Origin: Cephalotus follicularis
Taxonomy: Eukaryota; Streptophyta; Magnoliopsida; Oxalidales; Cephalotaceae
Reading direction: 5' to 3'
Assembly (NCBI GenBank): GCA_001972305.1
Contig: BDDD01001451.1
Coordinates: 62,001-126,000 of the forward strand
DNA: 64,000 bases
Below the pieces are notes generated by a model that was not told the DNA's origin, made no database searches, and was given only the letters and a program-made list of their open reading frames with translations. Positions within the stretch are counted from its first letter, which is position 1. Every line of letters starts with the position of its first letter. The position numbers and the translations under genes are program-made. Of the stretch, positions 1 through 10,203 are shown piece by piece.

Positions 1-287
1 GTGACTTGGTCATGTAGCGACTCTCTAGTTTATTCCATAACCCAATCGCCATAGTCTCATCTACAAATTCACGGAGAACGTCATCCTCTAGACACAGCTG
101 AATCGATGTGTGCCCTGTTTAGGATCCTCTTCTTTTCCACCTGAGGCATATTCTCAGGTAAACCTTCTTCACCATCTACTGCCCCCCAAACTTCTTGTTG
201 TATTAGTAGTGCCCGCATCTTAACACGCCACATACTGAAATCGTCTATTTCATCAAACTTCGCAATATTGAACTTGGTTGCTGACAT
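1..287 (-). pseudogene. gag: copia gag, N-terminal part
   Basis: The sense protein starts MSATKFNIAKFDEIDDF and continues with SMWRVKMRALLIQQEVW, the classic N-terminus of plant copia Gag proteins (the region before and into the UBN2/gag-polypeptide domain). Gag forms the virus-like particle in the cytoplasm. Only the beginning is inside the window. The start is chosen because it lies just downstream of the primer site and matches the family start. Coding integrity over the visible part is doubtful; treat as a fossil piece. Confidence 0.75.
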
Positions 288-310
288 CTTGAATTTCGAA
301 GCAAGAACCT

Positions 311-323
311 GTCTCTGATACCA
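311..323 (-). other. Primer-binding site, initiator Met tRNA type
   Basis: The minus strand reads TGGTATCAGAGAC a few bases after the LTR end. This matches the usual plant LTR-retrotransposon primer site complementary to the 3' end of initiator tRNA-Met. It fixes the orientation of the element. Confidence 0.85.
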
Positions 324-325
324 TT

Positions 326-844
326 TGTTGTAAACTAGCCTCAGGAATCACTAATAACCTAATAGCAAAGTTTAATCAAGCAAAACAATAAGAATAAATC
401 GACACAAGATTTACGTGGTTCGATCAATGTGATCTACGTCCACGGGCAGAGGTATTATGGATTTTACTATGTAAATATGGGTTACAATGAATCTCTCAGC
501 CTTTCTAGGTCACTCTCTCTCTTTATCAGCCGCCCTCGCTTTGTATTTATACATAAACCCTACCGAACCAGAAAAGGAAAGAAAACTTAACAAAAGTTAC
601 GTTGAAAGCGTCGACGGTTTTACTCAAACTGTCAACGCTTTAGTCCATAGCGTCGACGGTTTGACGCTACTTGTCAGCGCTTTTACACAGAAGGTTTTAT
701 TCCCTAAACTAATTGTAAAGCGTCGACTGTCCTCTACAAGGCGCCAGCGGTCTCCCACAAAACGTCGGCGGTTAGAGCAGAAAATTCAAGGCATAATTCA
801 ATAGTACCCTTTACCCGCTAATGCGTTTATAGAGCAAGACAACA
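326..844 (-). repeat. 5' LTR of copia-1
   Basis: A 519-bp LTR bounded on the plus strand by TGTTGTAAAC and GACAACA. Its sense strand carries a TATA box with a repeat-rich U3 upstream of it (about 600-775). That U3 holds several GCGTCGACGGT-like motifs. The stretch near 410-460 matches the cctctgcccgtgg / accacgtaaat signature common in plant copia LTRs. Confidence 0.8.
544..551 (-). promoter_or_regulatory. TATA box of the copia-1 LTR
   Basis: The minus strand reads TATAAATA here, at the expected place between U3 (higher coordinates) and R/U5 (lower coordinates). The CG-core palindrome cluster at about 600-775 lies 50 to 230 bp upstream of it, which is where enhancer-like repeats usually sit in LTRs. 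Confidence 0.55.
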
Positions 845-2540
845 CCACTCATTCTGTGTTGTATATTCATCACAAATAGATTGCAGGAGTCATCGTGACA
901 GGAGCTTTTGCTTAAGTTGTGGGTCTATTTTAGAGTGTAGTATGCTTTTAACTTTGATGAGAAAGAACGCATAATGTAGCCAGTCAGTTTTCTGTGAATA
1001 TTACACTGGCCTCGCTTAAATGAAATCTCTACTTATAAATTGAGCACTTCTGTTGTGCAATAAGGTAGAAATTCTTCATAAGGCGATAATTGGCGCATAT
1101 GAGCACAACATTTGTTAAAAGTGTTGACAAGTTTAGCATTTAAGACATTTACATGGTTGATTTGGGAGTTGAACAAAGCGATTCCCTTATACTGCAGGAT
1201 AAATACTTCAGCCTCAAAACCACTCATCACTCGAGCTACAATGCTTGATTGTATGCTTATTAATCTGTCTCTTTTCATTTTCTTTCTTTTTTTTCTATTC
1301 TTTTTTGCAAATTATCTTTTGCTAATACATTCAAGATAATTTAGTTGGATTTTATTTGAAAGAAAATACTCGCCTTTTTTACAAAACATCACAATGTTTG
1401 TTTTCGTGTTTGTGTCATTGGTTAAGTATCCACATACACAATTTGATAGTTTGATACCATTTAGTTCAAAGAATTGGGAAGAACTAAGCTGGTTAATGGT
1501 CTATGTATGATGGAATTTCTATTGCCATGGTACTTATCTTGCCGTTTAATTCATGTGGTTGCAGAAGTACATGGCACACCTTCTTTCTCATGGACAACTT
1601 GATGGGAGTGGCTAAGGGGAATACCTCCTCGAGTATGCCTGATGTTACCCTTCACGATGCCACCTCGAGTGTGCCTGAGTCCATGATGCCTTCTTGAGTT
1701 TGAGCAGGGATGGCATGCATTATTGATGTAGTGGTTCATAATAATATGCACAACCTTTTAACCTTTTATTAAGTTTACACTGTACGATGAATTCAAAACC
1801 AAAAAAGAAACAAGAACTTTTATCTGCATTTTGCATGTAGTTGTTGAAAATAGAGTCTCTGGTTGTAATTCGTCGGACTTATGCTTTGAATAAGGATTGA
1901 CACATATACAATGTTCTACATATTCTAAAGCATAGAATTGAGAAACTACAGTCGAGGATTCAAATTCGTACTTATCTAATCAATCAAACTGTTTTACAGA
2001 AGCATGTGACTCATGCTATTCAATACTTACTAAATAGTAATAAAGTTATTCAGACAATAAAATAAAAAACTAAAAATTAATAATAATTGGGAAAATAGGA
2101 ATTTATTAAGAGCAAATAATTTGAGTCGGTGAATTATAGATGGTAGTAGAATAACAAGAAAAAAAAATCAAACTAAAAATTAATATTGGATAATAAAATG
2201 AAAGGGAAAAGGCCAAAAAAATATAAAAATCAGAGGTTATGTTTATGGGACACTATGGACATTCAAGTTTGATCAAAGACATTTTGATCATTTGATAGTT
2301 TGACCTATAAATAAACTTAAATTTTTGGTCAAAGACATTTCGATCATTTGATAGTTTGACCCATAAATAAACTTAAATCTTAAAGCCGCTTTGGTCCCTC
2401 TATTTAAGTTGACCCCTGTTTAAGTTGTCGTTGTTGTGATCGTTAATTAGGCTTGATTTGATATTGTTGTAATTTTTTTTGTAAATTAGTGAAAAATTGT
2501 TGTGTGAAAAACAACAGTAAAAAGCAACAATGGCATAAAT
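845..2540. other. Unassigned AT-rich DNA
   Basis: About 1.7 kb without a recognisable gene or element. It has long T-rich and A-rich runs (about 1270-1340 and 2040-2220), short open frames of under 85 residues with no motif I know, and a 56-bp tandem pair near its right end. Some of it may be worn-out transposon sequence or relic intron/exon DNA, but nothing supports a specific call. Confidence 0.5.
2271..2378. repeat. 56-bp tandem pair
   Basis: Two copies with a period of 56 bp. Both run from a G(A/G)TCAAAGACATTT start through GATCATTTGATAGTTTGACC to ATAAATAAACTTAAA, with only a few differences. The unit contains TCAAA/TTTGA inverted segments. No family recognised. Confidence 0.8.
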
Positions 2541-2577
2541 TAGGGTCGCAAACGAGCCGAGTTGAGCTGATCTTAGA

Positions 2578-5155
2578 TGTAACGTCCCAAACCCCAAAAG
2601 TCAACCCCCAAGGTTTGACACGCTACCAACAGTATCATTTAATAAATTACGAAAAATTAAAAACATTAATCAATATAATAATGCATGCGAAAATTCAATA
2701 AATAATAATTTTCATGGATAAAACCCAGTTGTACAATCATTATTTAATATAAAAGCTCTGTCACAAACCGACAGGTCATAGTACAGTCCAATCAGTAACA
2801 CTCCTGGGTCGTCGAACCGCAACTGAAAGGAGGAGACTTACTTCGGTTCAGTTTTCTGCTTGCTGCGAAGCTCCACCTGTACCTAACCGATTATATTACA
2901 ATGTAATGAGTCAGCAATCACTGGTTGTGTAGGAATCCCTACCCATGCATATGTGGAGTGCAATGCAGCAGATATAAGTATGTATGCTATGAGAGATGTA
3001 GTAATGAACAGTACAGTCCATGCACTACATTCAGTGTAACAGTTCATTTCCTTAACAGTCATTATAAATCCTTCCGCGACACTCCTACTTAAGGAGGAGC
3101 GGTAACACACTCCAGACGTTGAAGGCAGAAAAGCCGGGAGGAAAAAACATTATAATTTAGGCAGGCCGGTTCCTCAGGTCCTCGGCTTCAGGAAGAGCAA
3201 TACGCGCTCTAGGCGTTATAGGCAGAGGAGAGGAACATAGACATTCATTATACAGTACCACTTATTCAATCAGTGTGGCTCATCTCGGTCGGTAATCCAC
3301 TGGCTCATCTCAGTCGGTGATCCATTGGGCTATCTCGGTGACCCACCTGGTTCAGCTCAATTTGGTGACCCATTAGGTCATCTCGGAAATAGCCTTACTG
3401 ACTCATCTCGGTCGGTGATCCCCGTAGGGCTCATCTCGGTGGTGATCCAGTACAGTTCATTACACTACGCTATATTAACATTTCAGTACATTACAGTTCA
3501 TTGTGAGGTCTGCCTTTTTAGTACATTCGCTACACTACATTCATTTATCATTCACGTCAGTATTTCATTTACCTATTCATGTGAGCATAGTAGAATGCTT
3601 TAAGACACAAGCAATTACATGTTGCATATCCCATATATATGGCGCACGAAGCAACTCGCTTGGGATGTATGGCAGAGGATGACGCGTGCTGGGGGTGCAT
3701 GCTTGGCTCATGGTTGCCTGCTCGGGACGCATAGCAGTGGACGGCGCATGCTCAGGGGACATGGTCTACTCATGAGTGCATGCTTGGGTGCATGGCAGAG
3801 GACAGCTCCATGGATACAGGGTGGCTCTGGTGCTCTGCTCTGGCGCATCCTCGGCGTATGGCAGAGGAGAGTTCAGGGGCGCCAAAGTGGAGAGCTCTGG
3901 TGCTATGCCATGCTTGGGACGCATGGCATGGCTTCCTCGAAAGCATGAGGCTGATGCATCCTCGGCAATGTCCTCGGTAATGGCACTGGTGCGTCCCCAG
4001 CGCTATGGCAGTGGACGGAACGCGTGGCAGAGGACAATGGAGTCCTCCGCACTTGGTGTCCTAGGGCGTTGCAGTGGAGGAGACGCGTGCAGAGGACAAT
4101 GGAGTCCCCGACACTTTGGTGTCCTCTGCGTTTAGCACTGGTGTGTCCTCTGCACCTGCCCTCGGGCGATGGCACCTCAGGCGTCTTTACAGTGGAAGCT
4201 CAGCGCCGTTGCATGCCAGGACGCATGCAGGGGACAATGGGGAGCTCAGCCTGGAGTCCTCGGCAGTGTCCTCGGCGCAAAGACGCATGGGTGGCTATGG
4301 CACACGCCTGGCATGAGCATAACAGGACGCATGGATGGAAGAATGCGTCTTCGGTGCATGAAGGTCAAGACTCATCACTTGGAATCCTTGACATGCCAAT
4401 GTACGTGACGCATTGCTCAGTACAAACAGGGACGCCAGTGACGCTTAGCGCCCCGTACCAGGACGCACAAATGCGTGCTCGGCGTACGTGTCTCAACAGT
4501 GTCCATGAAGAAATGCACATTCTATCCTTGCATTTCTAAGGCAATTATTCTATACTAACAGTAGCACAACAACATATCAATTAAAATTACTAGGGAGTGC
4601 TGGTAGGAGATCCTACCTTAAATCGGCGAGATTTACAGCGCTTCTCCTTCTTTTGCTCGGTACAATTTCTCTGTTTGCTCATTGTCTTACGCTGGGCTCC
4701 TTTTTCTCCACTGGTTCTACCTTGCTTCCCGTCTTATCAAAGTTGAAGGTGGGTAGGATTTAAGGAGAGGAAAAGGGAAACAAGAAGTCTCCAGAAATGG
4801 GTATTTCCTTGTCTCCTTCTCTCCCTTTTTCCAACAGCCCCGTCCCCACCATCACACTTTCCTTTTTATAATCACTAGCAGAAAACTTTAGAATCCATTA
4901 CACATTTCCAGTCAATGCTTCCTCATTTTGGGCTACTGAGGACAGCCCAAAACTCCTTCATTAATTCATTTCTAAATCGGGCCATAACATTTTTGAGCCC
5001 AATTTCCATTTTAGACCAATACCATCAAATTTCACTCAAGGCCCAAAAGCCATTCAATTCCGGCCCAACAACAATACATTTTTAGGCCCGAAATATCATT
5101 CCATAGAATACTGTACATTCATATATATTTTATTACAAAAATTCTGGGTATTACA
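2578..5155 (-). mobile_element. Solo LTR of a Tekay/Del-like chromovirus
   Basis: A 2578-bp LTR with plus-strand ends TGTAACGTCCC and GGGTATTACA and a perfect 5-bp target duplication TTAGA (2573-2577 and 5156-5160). No internal coding region lies inside, so it is a solo LTR, the product of recombination between the two LTRs of a full element. The layout matches the LTRs of elements B, C and G: a sense TATA box (TATAAAAAGG, 4861-4870), a GC-rich block, a short-period minisatellite (about 3275-3450) and a twin hairpin. It is more diverged from those three than they are from each other, so it is an older or sister family. Sense strand is inferred as minus from this match. Confidence 0.85.
3650..4530 (-). 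repeat. GC-rich degenerate repeat block inside the LTR
   Basis: About 0.9 kb of GC-rich sequence inside an otherwise AT-rich LTR, made of irregular reiterations of words such as GCATGGCAGAGGA, GACGCATGGC and TCCTCGGC. It gives open frames in several phases on both strands, which is what composition alone produces. Equivalent blocks occur in the LTRs of B, C and G. Confidence 0.65.
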
Positions 5156-5766
5156 TTAGACCTAGTCAAGCTCGATTCGTTAAGATTTTATCGAGTTCAA
5201 AATCGAGTTGAGGTTTTAACGAGCTCAAAAATCTTGTTCAAGCTTTGTTCGTTAAGACATTATCGAGTTTAAGTTCAAACTGAATATTTAATGAATTCAA
5301 AAAATCAATATTGAAGTTCGAATTAATAAGAAATATAAAAGCTAGAACTCGACTAAAGTTATTGTTGTAATGGTTAACAACTTGAGTTTGAGCTATCTAT
5401 TCTTTTATAACTCTTTTCTAATTTTTCTCGTATGAAAAAGTTACAAATAAATAAATGTCAAACCAATATACGGTAGAATTGATATAATTAATTAAATAGA
5501 AAGAATAATTATATATATAATTAATTATTAACAAAACTTTAATTGAGTATATAGTCGAGTACTTAGCAATCATTCGATCTCTTAACGAGCTATTCACAAA
5601 CATTAACGAGTCAAACCTATCATTGTTCAAACTAGTCTTATTAAGCCATCGAGCCTTAAAATCGTGTTCATGTTCGTTCGTTAAACTTATCGAATGAACA
5701 CAAACAAACTATTATCGAATCGAGTCACGAGCTGTTCACTAACGGCTTAATTCGTTTGCAGTCCTA

Positions 5767-6338
5767 GCAAAAATAGCTCATGTTTGGTGAATCGTTAAAA
5801 AAATTGTTGTTGAAAGTAAAAATAATGAGTTGAGTGTTTGATAAATCAATATTTAAAAGTGCTATAAAATTATGAAATGATCCAAATAGGCATAAAGTGA
5901 ACTTTCTTAAATATGTAGTCCTGGTTTTAATTTATATTCATCCAACAAAATAATATAAGTGAACTTTCTTAAACATTGGTCCTTTTCCTTCAAAAAATAT
6001 TCTCGTATTTAATATTTTTCAAATTCAACCGTTAGGTTTGAAGTTTTATCAATATAGTTCATGTATGCATATATAAATAATTTATATAACAGTTAAATTT
6101 TATATGTAGATATAAACTAATTAAAGATATTTGATTGATTTGAAAATTTGTATGCATGATCTAACTTGATAGAACATAAAATCTAACCGTCGGATGTAAA
6201 ACACATTAATCACAAATCAATTTTTTTTAAGAAAAAGAGTTGATCCAATTCTTTAAAGAATTGGACCTTTGCGGCTGACTTTTTTTCTCCGTTTAAATTT
6301 TTTAAATTTTTTAATCATCGAACCCACCTTTTTATCAC
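5767..6338. other. AT-rich DNA with a diverged MITE relic
   Basis: No coding sequence. From about 5955 to 6287 the sequence follows the same order of words as the MITE at 17865-18316: 'aattcaa(c/t)c(g/a)ttaggtttgaagttt', 'tatataaataattta', 'gatgtttgattgatttgaaaattt', and the end 'ttctttaaagaattggacc'. I see no clear terminal repeats or target duplication in this copy, so it is an older or partial member. A 17-bp word AAGTGAACTTTCTTAAA occurs twice just before it. Confidence 0.6.
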
Positions 6339-7164
6339 TGATACGGCAAAAAATCACTTCAACAAAAGAGTGGCATGTGTCAAGTGCTAGCAGTGCCAGG
6401 TGTCCCTTGCCAGGTGTCCTCTGCTTAGACTACCAAGTACCAAGGCTTTACAAGTCAAAGTGGGAAACAGTCAGAGGAAGTGAATTGTCCTAACTGAGGA
6501 CTTTGGGGGAGTCCTCTGTAACTCATCAGAGGATCCCCGTTTATGATCCATGAGGGATCCTCGGCCCTTGGTCAGAGGATCTCCTCACTTATAACAGAAT
6601 GTTGTCTGCGAATCAGCCTACACTCTAGGAGCTCCAAGTTTGGGAAGTTATTGAAGGCTTAGCATCCAATAAATAACGAGGAGGGATCCTCGGCCTTTTG
6701 TCAGAGGATCCCCACTCCCACAATGGAATAGAGCCGTTACAATAGGCTACATTCCTGGGATTCACCTCCTTAATATCAGCCAACAAGGCACAATTCCAGG
6801 TGGAGATAAGGAAAATCCCGAGATCCTCGGCATTTCCATAGGGAACACTAATCATCTTCGTAACTTATGCTAAAGCAGTTGCAACCCGGAATTATAAATA
6901 CCAAAACGAAAAGCTTAACAAAGGTCGGCCATTTCTATACTCTATAGCATCTTGAGCACTGTTTTTCTGCCAAACAACTGACTTTAGCATCGGAGTGTCC
7001 CCGAGAGAACATCCTCTTGGACCTTCTACCTGTTTGTTCAATTTTTGTAGGGAAAACGATCACATCATCACTCAAACAAGCTTTTTTGAGGAATTCACAG
7101 CGTTTTCTCTAACAAATCTAAGTCCTCCACGTAGGATATTGTTTGGGAAATGATTTCTGTATCA
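6339..7164 (+). repeat. 5' LTR of Tat element A
   Basis: Begins TGATACGGC and ends TGTATCA, giving terminal TGATAC/GTATCA inverted repeats, about 826 bp; the exact ends are uncertain by a few bases. A TATA box (TATAAATA, 6893-6900) and the downstream words GCATCGGAGT, GGGAAAACGAT and GCGTTT(C/T)TCT match the 3' LTR of element F. The U3 has three copies of a GGATCCTCGGCC...GTCAGAGGATC module (about 6530-6840). Confidence 0.7.
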
Positions 7165-7167
7165 ACA

Positions 7168-7187
7168 GTTGACGCCGTCTGTGGGAA
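7168..7187 (+). other. Primer-site region of element A
   Basis: Just after the LTR the sequence reads GTTGACGCCGTCTGTGGGAA. This 'TTG(A/G)CGCCGTCTGTGGGAA' word is the usual primer-site signature of Tat-type plant gypsy elements. The tRNA it pairs with cannot be named from the window. Confidence 0.65.
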
Positions 7188-7211
7188 ACGCGGCAAAAAG
7201 CTATCAAAATC

Positions 7212-9009
7212 ATGCCTTCGAGAAAGAACAACAACAACCACTCTACAGCCGGTGGGAGCTAAGCCGCTACTGGGAATAACCCAGCCCAAACCAGCCATGT
7301 TGCAGCCACTGCTGAGTAAGCTCCCATTACTGGGGAGCAATTCACGCAGCTGCTCCAAGGAGTGGAGCGCCTCACCCACTTGTTGACCACCAGTTTGGCC
7401 AACCAAAACCAATATGGGCCTACCCAATCAGTCAGCCGAGGACGGTCTGGTCCCAGCAGGCCGATTCTGGAGATCCAACAGCCCCAAGGGGCTACGCGAA
7501 ACCCGCCAAGGGGGGCAAGACACCCTCCAAGGCGTTCAGAGGTTCAAATATCTCTGGGAGTGGCGCCAAGGCGAAACCTGCCGAGGAGGGGCATGCACCC
7601 CCTAAGGCAGTCAGGGGTTGATACACCCCTAAGGAGGAGAGCTGAGATTGATACATCTTATAGGGCAGAGTCCTCAACTACCCGGGATCACAACAACAAT
7701 CCTCGACCCCAGCATCCCGAGTATGAACCAATGGAGGAGGATCACCCAGCAGGTGCCGAGGACAATCTGGTGCATTCTCACCCATCGCGTAGGCCTGAGA
7801 CGGTGCGTGGGAATAGATCAGCACGTCCAGCCTCCCTGGCCGGACATTCACGTGTTTCTTGTAGGAATAGGAACATAGAATACATTGAGAAAGCAATGAA
7901 CAGAAAGCTTGCGGAGATGGAGAGAAGGCTCCAAGGAGCCGAGAAGGGAAGGGGATATCTGGCCAAGGTGCACAACATTAGTGTCAACTCCTTCACATCC
8001 GAGATAATGAAGGAGTGTGTCCCTAGTGGATTCCGGTTCCCGAGTCTCCAGCACTATGATGGGTCCACGGATCCCATCCAACATGTGCGCACCTACATTC
8101 AAACCATGTTAGTGCACCAAGCCTCTGACGCCAAGCTTTGCCGAGGTTTCCCGGCAACACTGACTAGAGCAGCCTAGTCGTGGTATTCTACCATGGCAAA
8201 GGGTTCGGTGGAGAATTTCAAGCAGTTTGCACAACTGTTCGTCACCAAGTTCCTCAACAACACCACACAAAGGAGGAACTCAACCTACTTGATTAACGTG
8301 GTACAGGGGAGAGATGAATCACTGGGAGACTAACTCACCAGATTCAACAAGGAGTCTCTCATAGTGAAAGACCTGGAGCCGTCCTTCGCACTAGTAGCTC
8401 TGAATAGTGGCTTGAAGAACGACTCCCCCTTCACCTTCTCTCTGCTAAAGAAGCCCGTGGTAGATATGGCAGACTTGCTGAGAAGAGCAGAAAGGTACAT
8501 CAATGCCGAGGAGGGGATGGCAACCAGGAAACAAAAAATATCCTGGACGGCCCATCAGGTGGAGAAAGGGGAGCATTCACGGAATGCTCCCGGCAAGGAA
8601 GAGAAGAGGAAAGAGAGGTCCGAGCTCCACAGGGACGACCTCATCACAAGCTCTCCAGGAGAGAGGGGTCATAAAAGGGAGGAGCACCCATCCCGCCTTA
8701 CAACAACTTCGCTCCTCTCGTGGAGACACGTACAAGGATACTTGCTGTGGAGAAGGACAAGGTCCCCATCCAATGGCTTGCGCCATTGAGGTCCTCCGCA
8801 GTGAAGAGGACGTGGACAAATTTTGTCTGTACCATCGTGACCATGAGCAAGATACAGAGGAGTGCAGGCACTTAAAGAATCAGATTGAGGACCTGATTCG
8901 CAGAGCTCACCTCAGGAATATATGGACAGAGACACTCCACAGGAAAGAAGAGAGCATAGAGAAGAAGCTCCTCAATGGGCCGAGGAGCAGCAGCAACCCA
9001 GAGGAGTAA
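7212..9009 (+). pseudogene. gag: Tat-type gag, element A
   Basis: Gag of a Tat element, the structural protein of the particle. The start ATGCCTTCGAGAAAG matches the start of gag in element E (near 29143). Visible signatures in order are a low-complexity, Gln/Arg/Pro-rich N-terminal part, the core 'RFPSLQHYDGSTDPIQHVRTY' region (about 8020-8100), 'LLRRAERYINAEEG' (about 8470-8510), and a CX2-HXE zinc-knuckle-like 'YHRDHEQDTEECRHL' near the end (about 8830-8880). Compared with E and F the order is the same. It carries about three or four breaks and is not expected to make a full protein. Confidence 0.75.
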
Positions 9010-10203
9010 TTCACTTCATCTCTGGAGGGGTGTAGAATAGATAATGTTCCAAGCTAGCCTATAGCTTAAAATGGTGGAAAAAGTCTTGAAAACCATACAT
9101 CATGATGCCATGACCAGACTACGGAGCAGAGGAAATTTATCTTCTACCAGGGAACATTCAAACTTGAAACTCTGGGGGACAAGGAGATCCTCTGACTAAA
9201 AGCCGAGAACACATTTGCTATCAACCGTTGTTTGTAAGTTGTACAAATTCAAAAATTTCAATAAAGTACAGTTTTTGAATCAAAAGACACAGTTCAAAGT
9301 TTATGAGTCTCAAGTTTGCAAGAGACCAGAGACCCAATGTTCATGTCCTTAAACCTCTGAACAGCCGCTGATCAACTCACTTTATCAAGAATCACATAGA
9401 ACGCAAACAAAAGCCTCCCACCAGAGGAGCAACAGAAGCCTCCTACCAGCGGAGCACTAAAGACTCATTCTGAGGAGCGCACCAAAGACTCCCCATCAGA
9501 GGAGCGCAGAAGACTCCTTCTGAGGAGTAACACCTGACCCCATCGGGGGATCAACAAAAGACTTCCCAGGAAGTAATAAGACTCCCAAGGGAGCAAACAT
9601 TGGCCGGCTTCCCAACGAGAGTTAGCCCGACTGAACTAAAATCGTGTCTTGAGAGGCGAATCCATAAGAACTCGCAATGATTAAGTTCGTTGGACTGAAC
9701 ACTTTGAAATAAGTGTCCCTATGTGGACTGCAAGCTCAAACGACCTGGTCTAGAATATAACGGACCAGACGAGACCCTACTCAGCAAACCCATAAGAACT
9801 TACCCGGGCAGACATAAACTTAGTCTACAAACCCACAAGAACTCGTAAAGATTAAGTATTGTTGTTCAAGCGCTTTTGAAACAAAGTGTCTTATGGGGAC
9901 TAGAAAGCTTGGTAACTAGGTCTGAAAATTGTAGGACCATCATATGAGAAGTCTACAAAATAGACTAAGTGAAATTTTCTAAGGGAAACACCAAAGCTCC
10001 AATGAAGCTACGAAGTGAGCAGAGGAAACATGAATTTTTTACTCACATTCGATTATCCTAAGGGAGTCGGAGGTATCGAAATAGAATCAAAACACACGTC
10101 GCAAGTAAATAAAAGAAGATCTGAGGACTCAAAATGTGTCATTTATAATCAGAGAGAGTTACAGATTACAAGAAAAGAAAAGCAAATAATTACAAGTCGA
10201 AAA
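9010..10203 (+). other. 3' noncoding region of element A with a pol tail
   Basis: Near 9160-9240 a short piece matches the very end of Tat integrase as seen in F and E ('GTFKLE' words). Two repeat modules shared with E and F follow. The first is a hairpin-forming minisatellite at about 9415-9595, built on GACTCC...GGAGCGC units. The second is a pair of imperfect ~190-bp modules at about 9650-9960, each with 'cataagaact(c/t)' and 'aagtgtc(c/t)' words. No further coding sequence on the plus strand. Confidence 0.65.

Larger units (their letters stand above)
1..844 (-). mobile_element. Ty1/copia element, 5' end only (copia-1)
   Basis: The 5' end of a minus-strand Ty1/copia retrotransposon. In sense order it shows a 5' LTR (844 down to 326), a primer-binding site and the start of gag; the rest lies beyond the left edge. 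The LTR ends carry the short inverted repeat TGTTG/CAACA usual for LTRs. The family follows from the gag N-terminus and the initiator-Met primer site. The visible part looks fairly well kept, but wholeness cannot be judged and the element cannot be dated because its partner LTR is outside the window. Confidence 0.85.
2541..5766. mobile_element. hAT-type non-autonomous element (MITE), split by a solo LTR
   Basis: The left end reads TAGGGTCGCAAACGA and the inverted right end reads TAGGACTGCAAACGA, so the terminal inverted repeats match at 12 of 15 positions. Flanking 8-mers are GCATAAAT (2533-2540) and GCAAAAAT (5767-5774), 7 of 8 identical, fitting the 8-bp target duplication of hAT elements. 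Without the inserted LTR the unit is about 643 bp and AT-rich, full of 'cgagctc...gttcgtt' sub-motifs, with no transposase. A TAGGG...CCTA terminus also fits hAT. The superfamily call rests on TIR and TSD only. Confidence 0.7.

Noticed and set aside
311-323. tRNA gene fragments suggested by TGGTATCAGAG words (also near 15494, 39552 and 42399)
   Set aside because: Each lies directly beside an LTR end and is a primer-binding site.
1033-1278. An 81-residue open frame on the minus strand (MKRDRLISIQSS...)
   Set aside because: No motif or family recognised, no supporting splice or promoter context, AT-rich surroundings. It could be a relic exon, but nothing supports a gene call.
1543-1610. Pyrimidine tract plus TTGCAG followed by a KYMAHLLSHGQLDGSG reading, like an exon start
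   Set aside because: The peptide is too short to identify, and no partner exon was found nearby.
3619-4539. Overlapping open frames in the solo LTR
   Set aside because: Same GC-rich composition effect as in the other LTRs of this family.
9415-9595. CRISPR-like array of short repeats
   Set aside because: Units are degenerate, directly adjacent without unique spacers, and sit in a plant retrotransposon.
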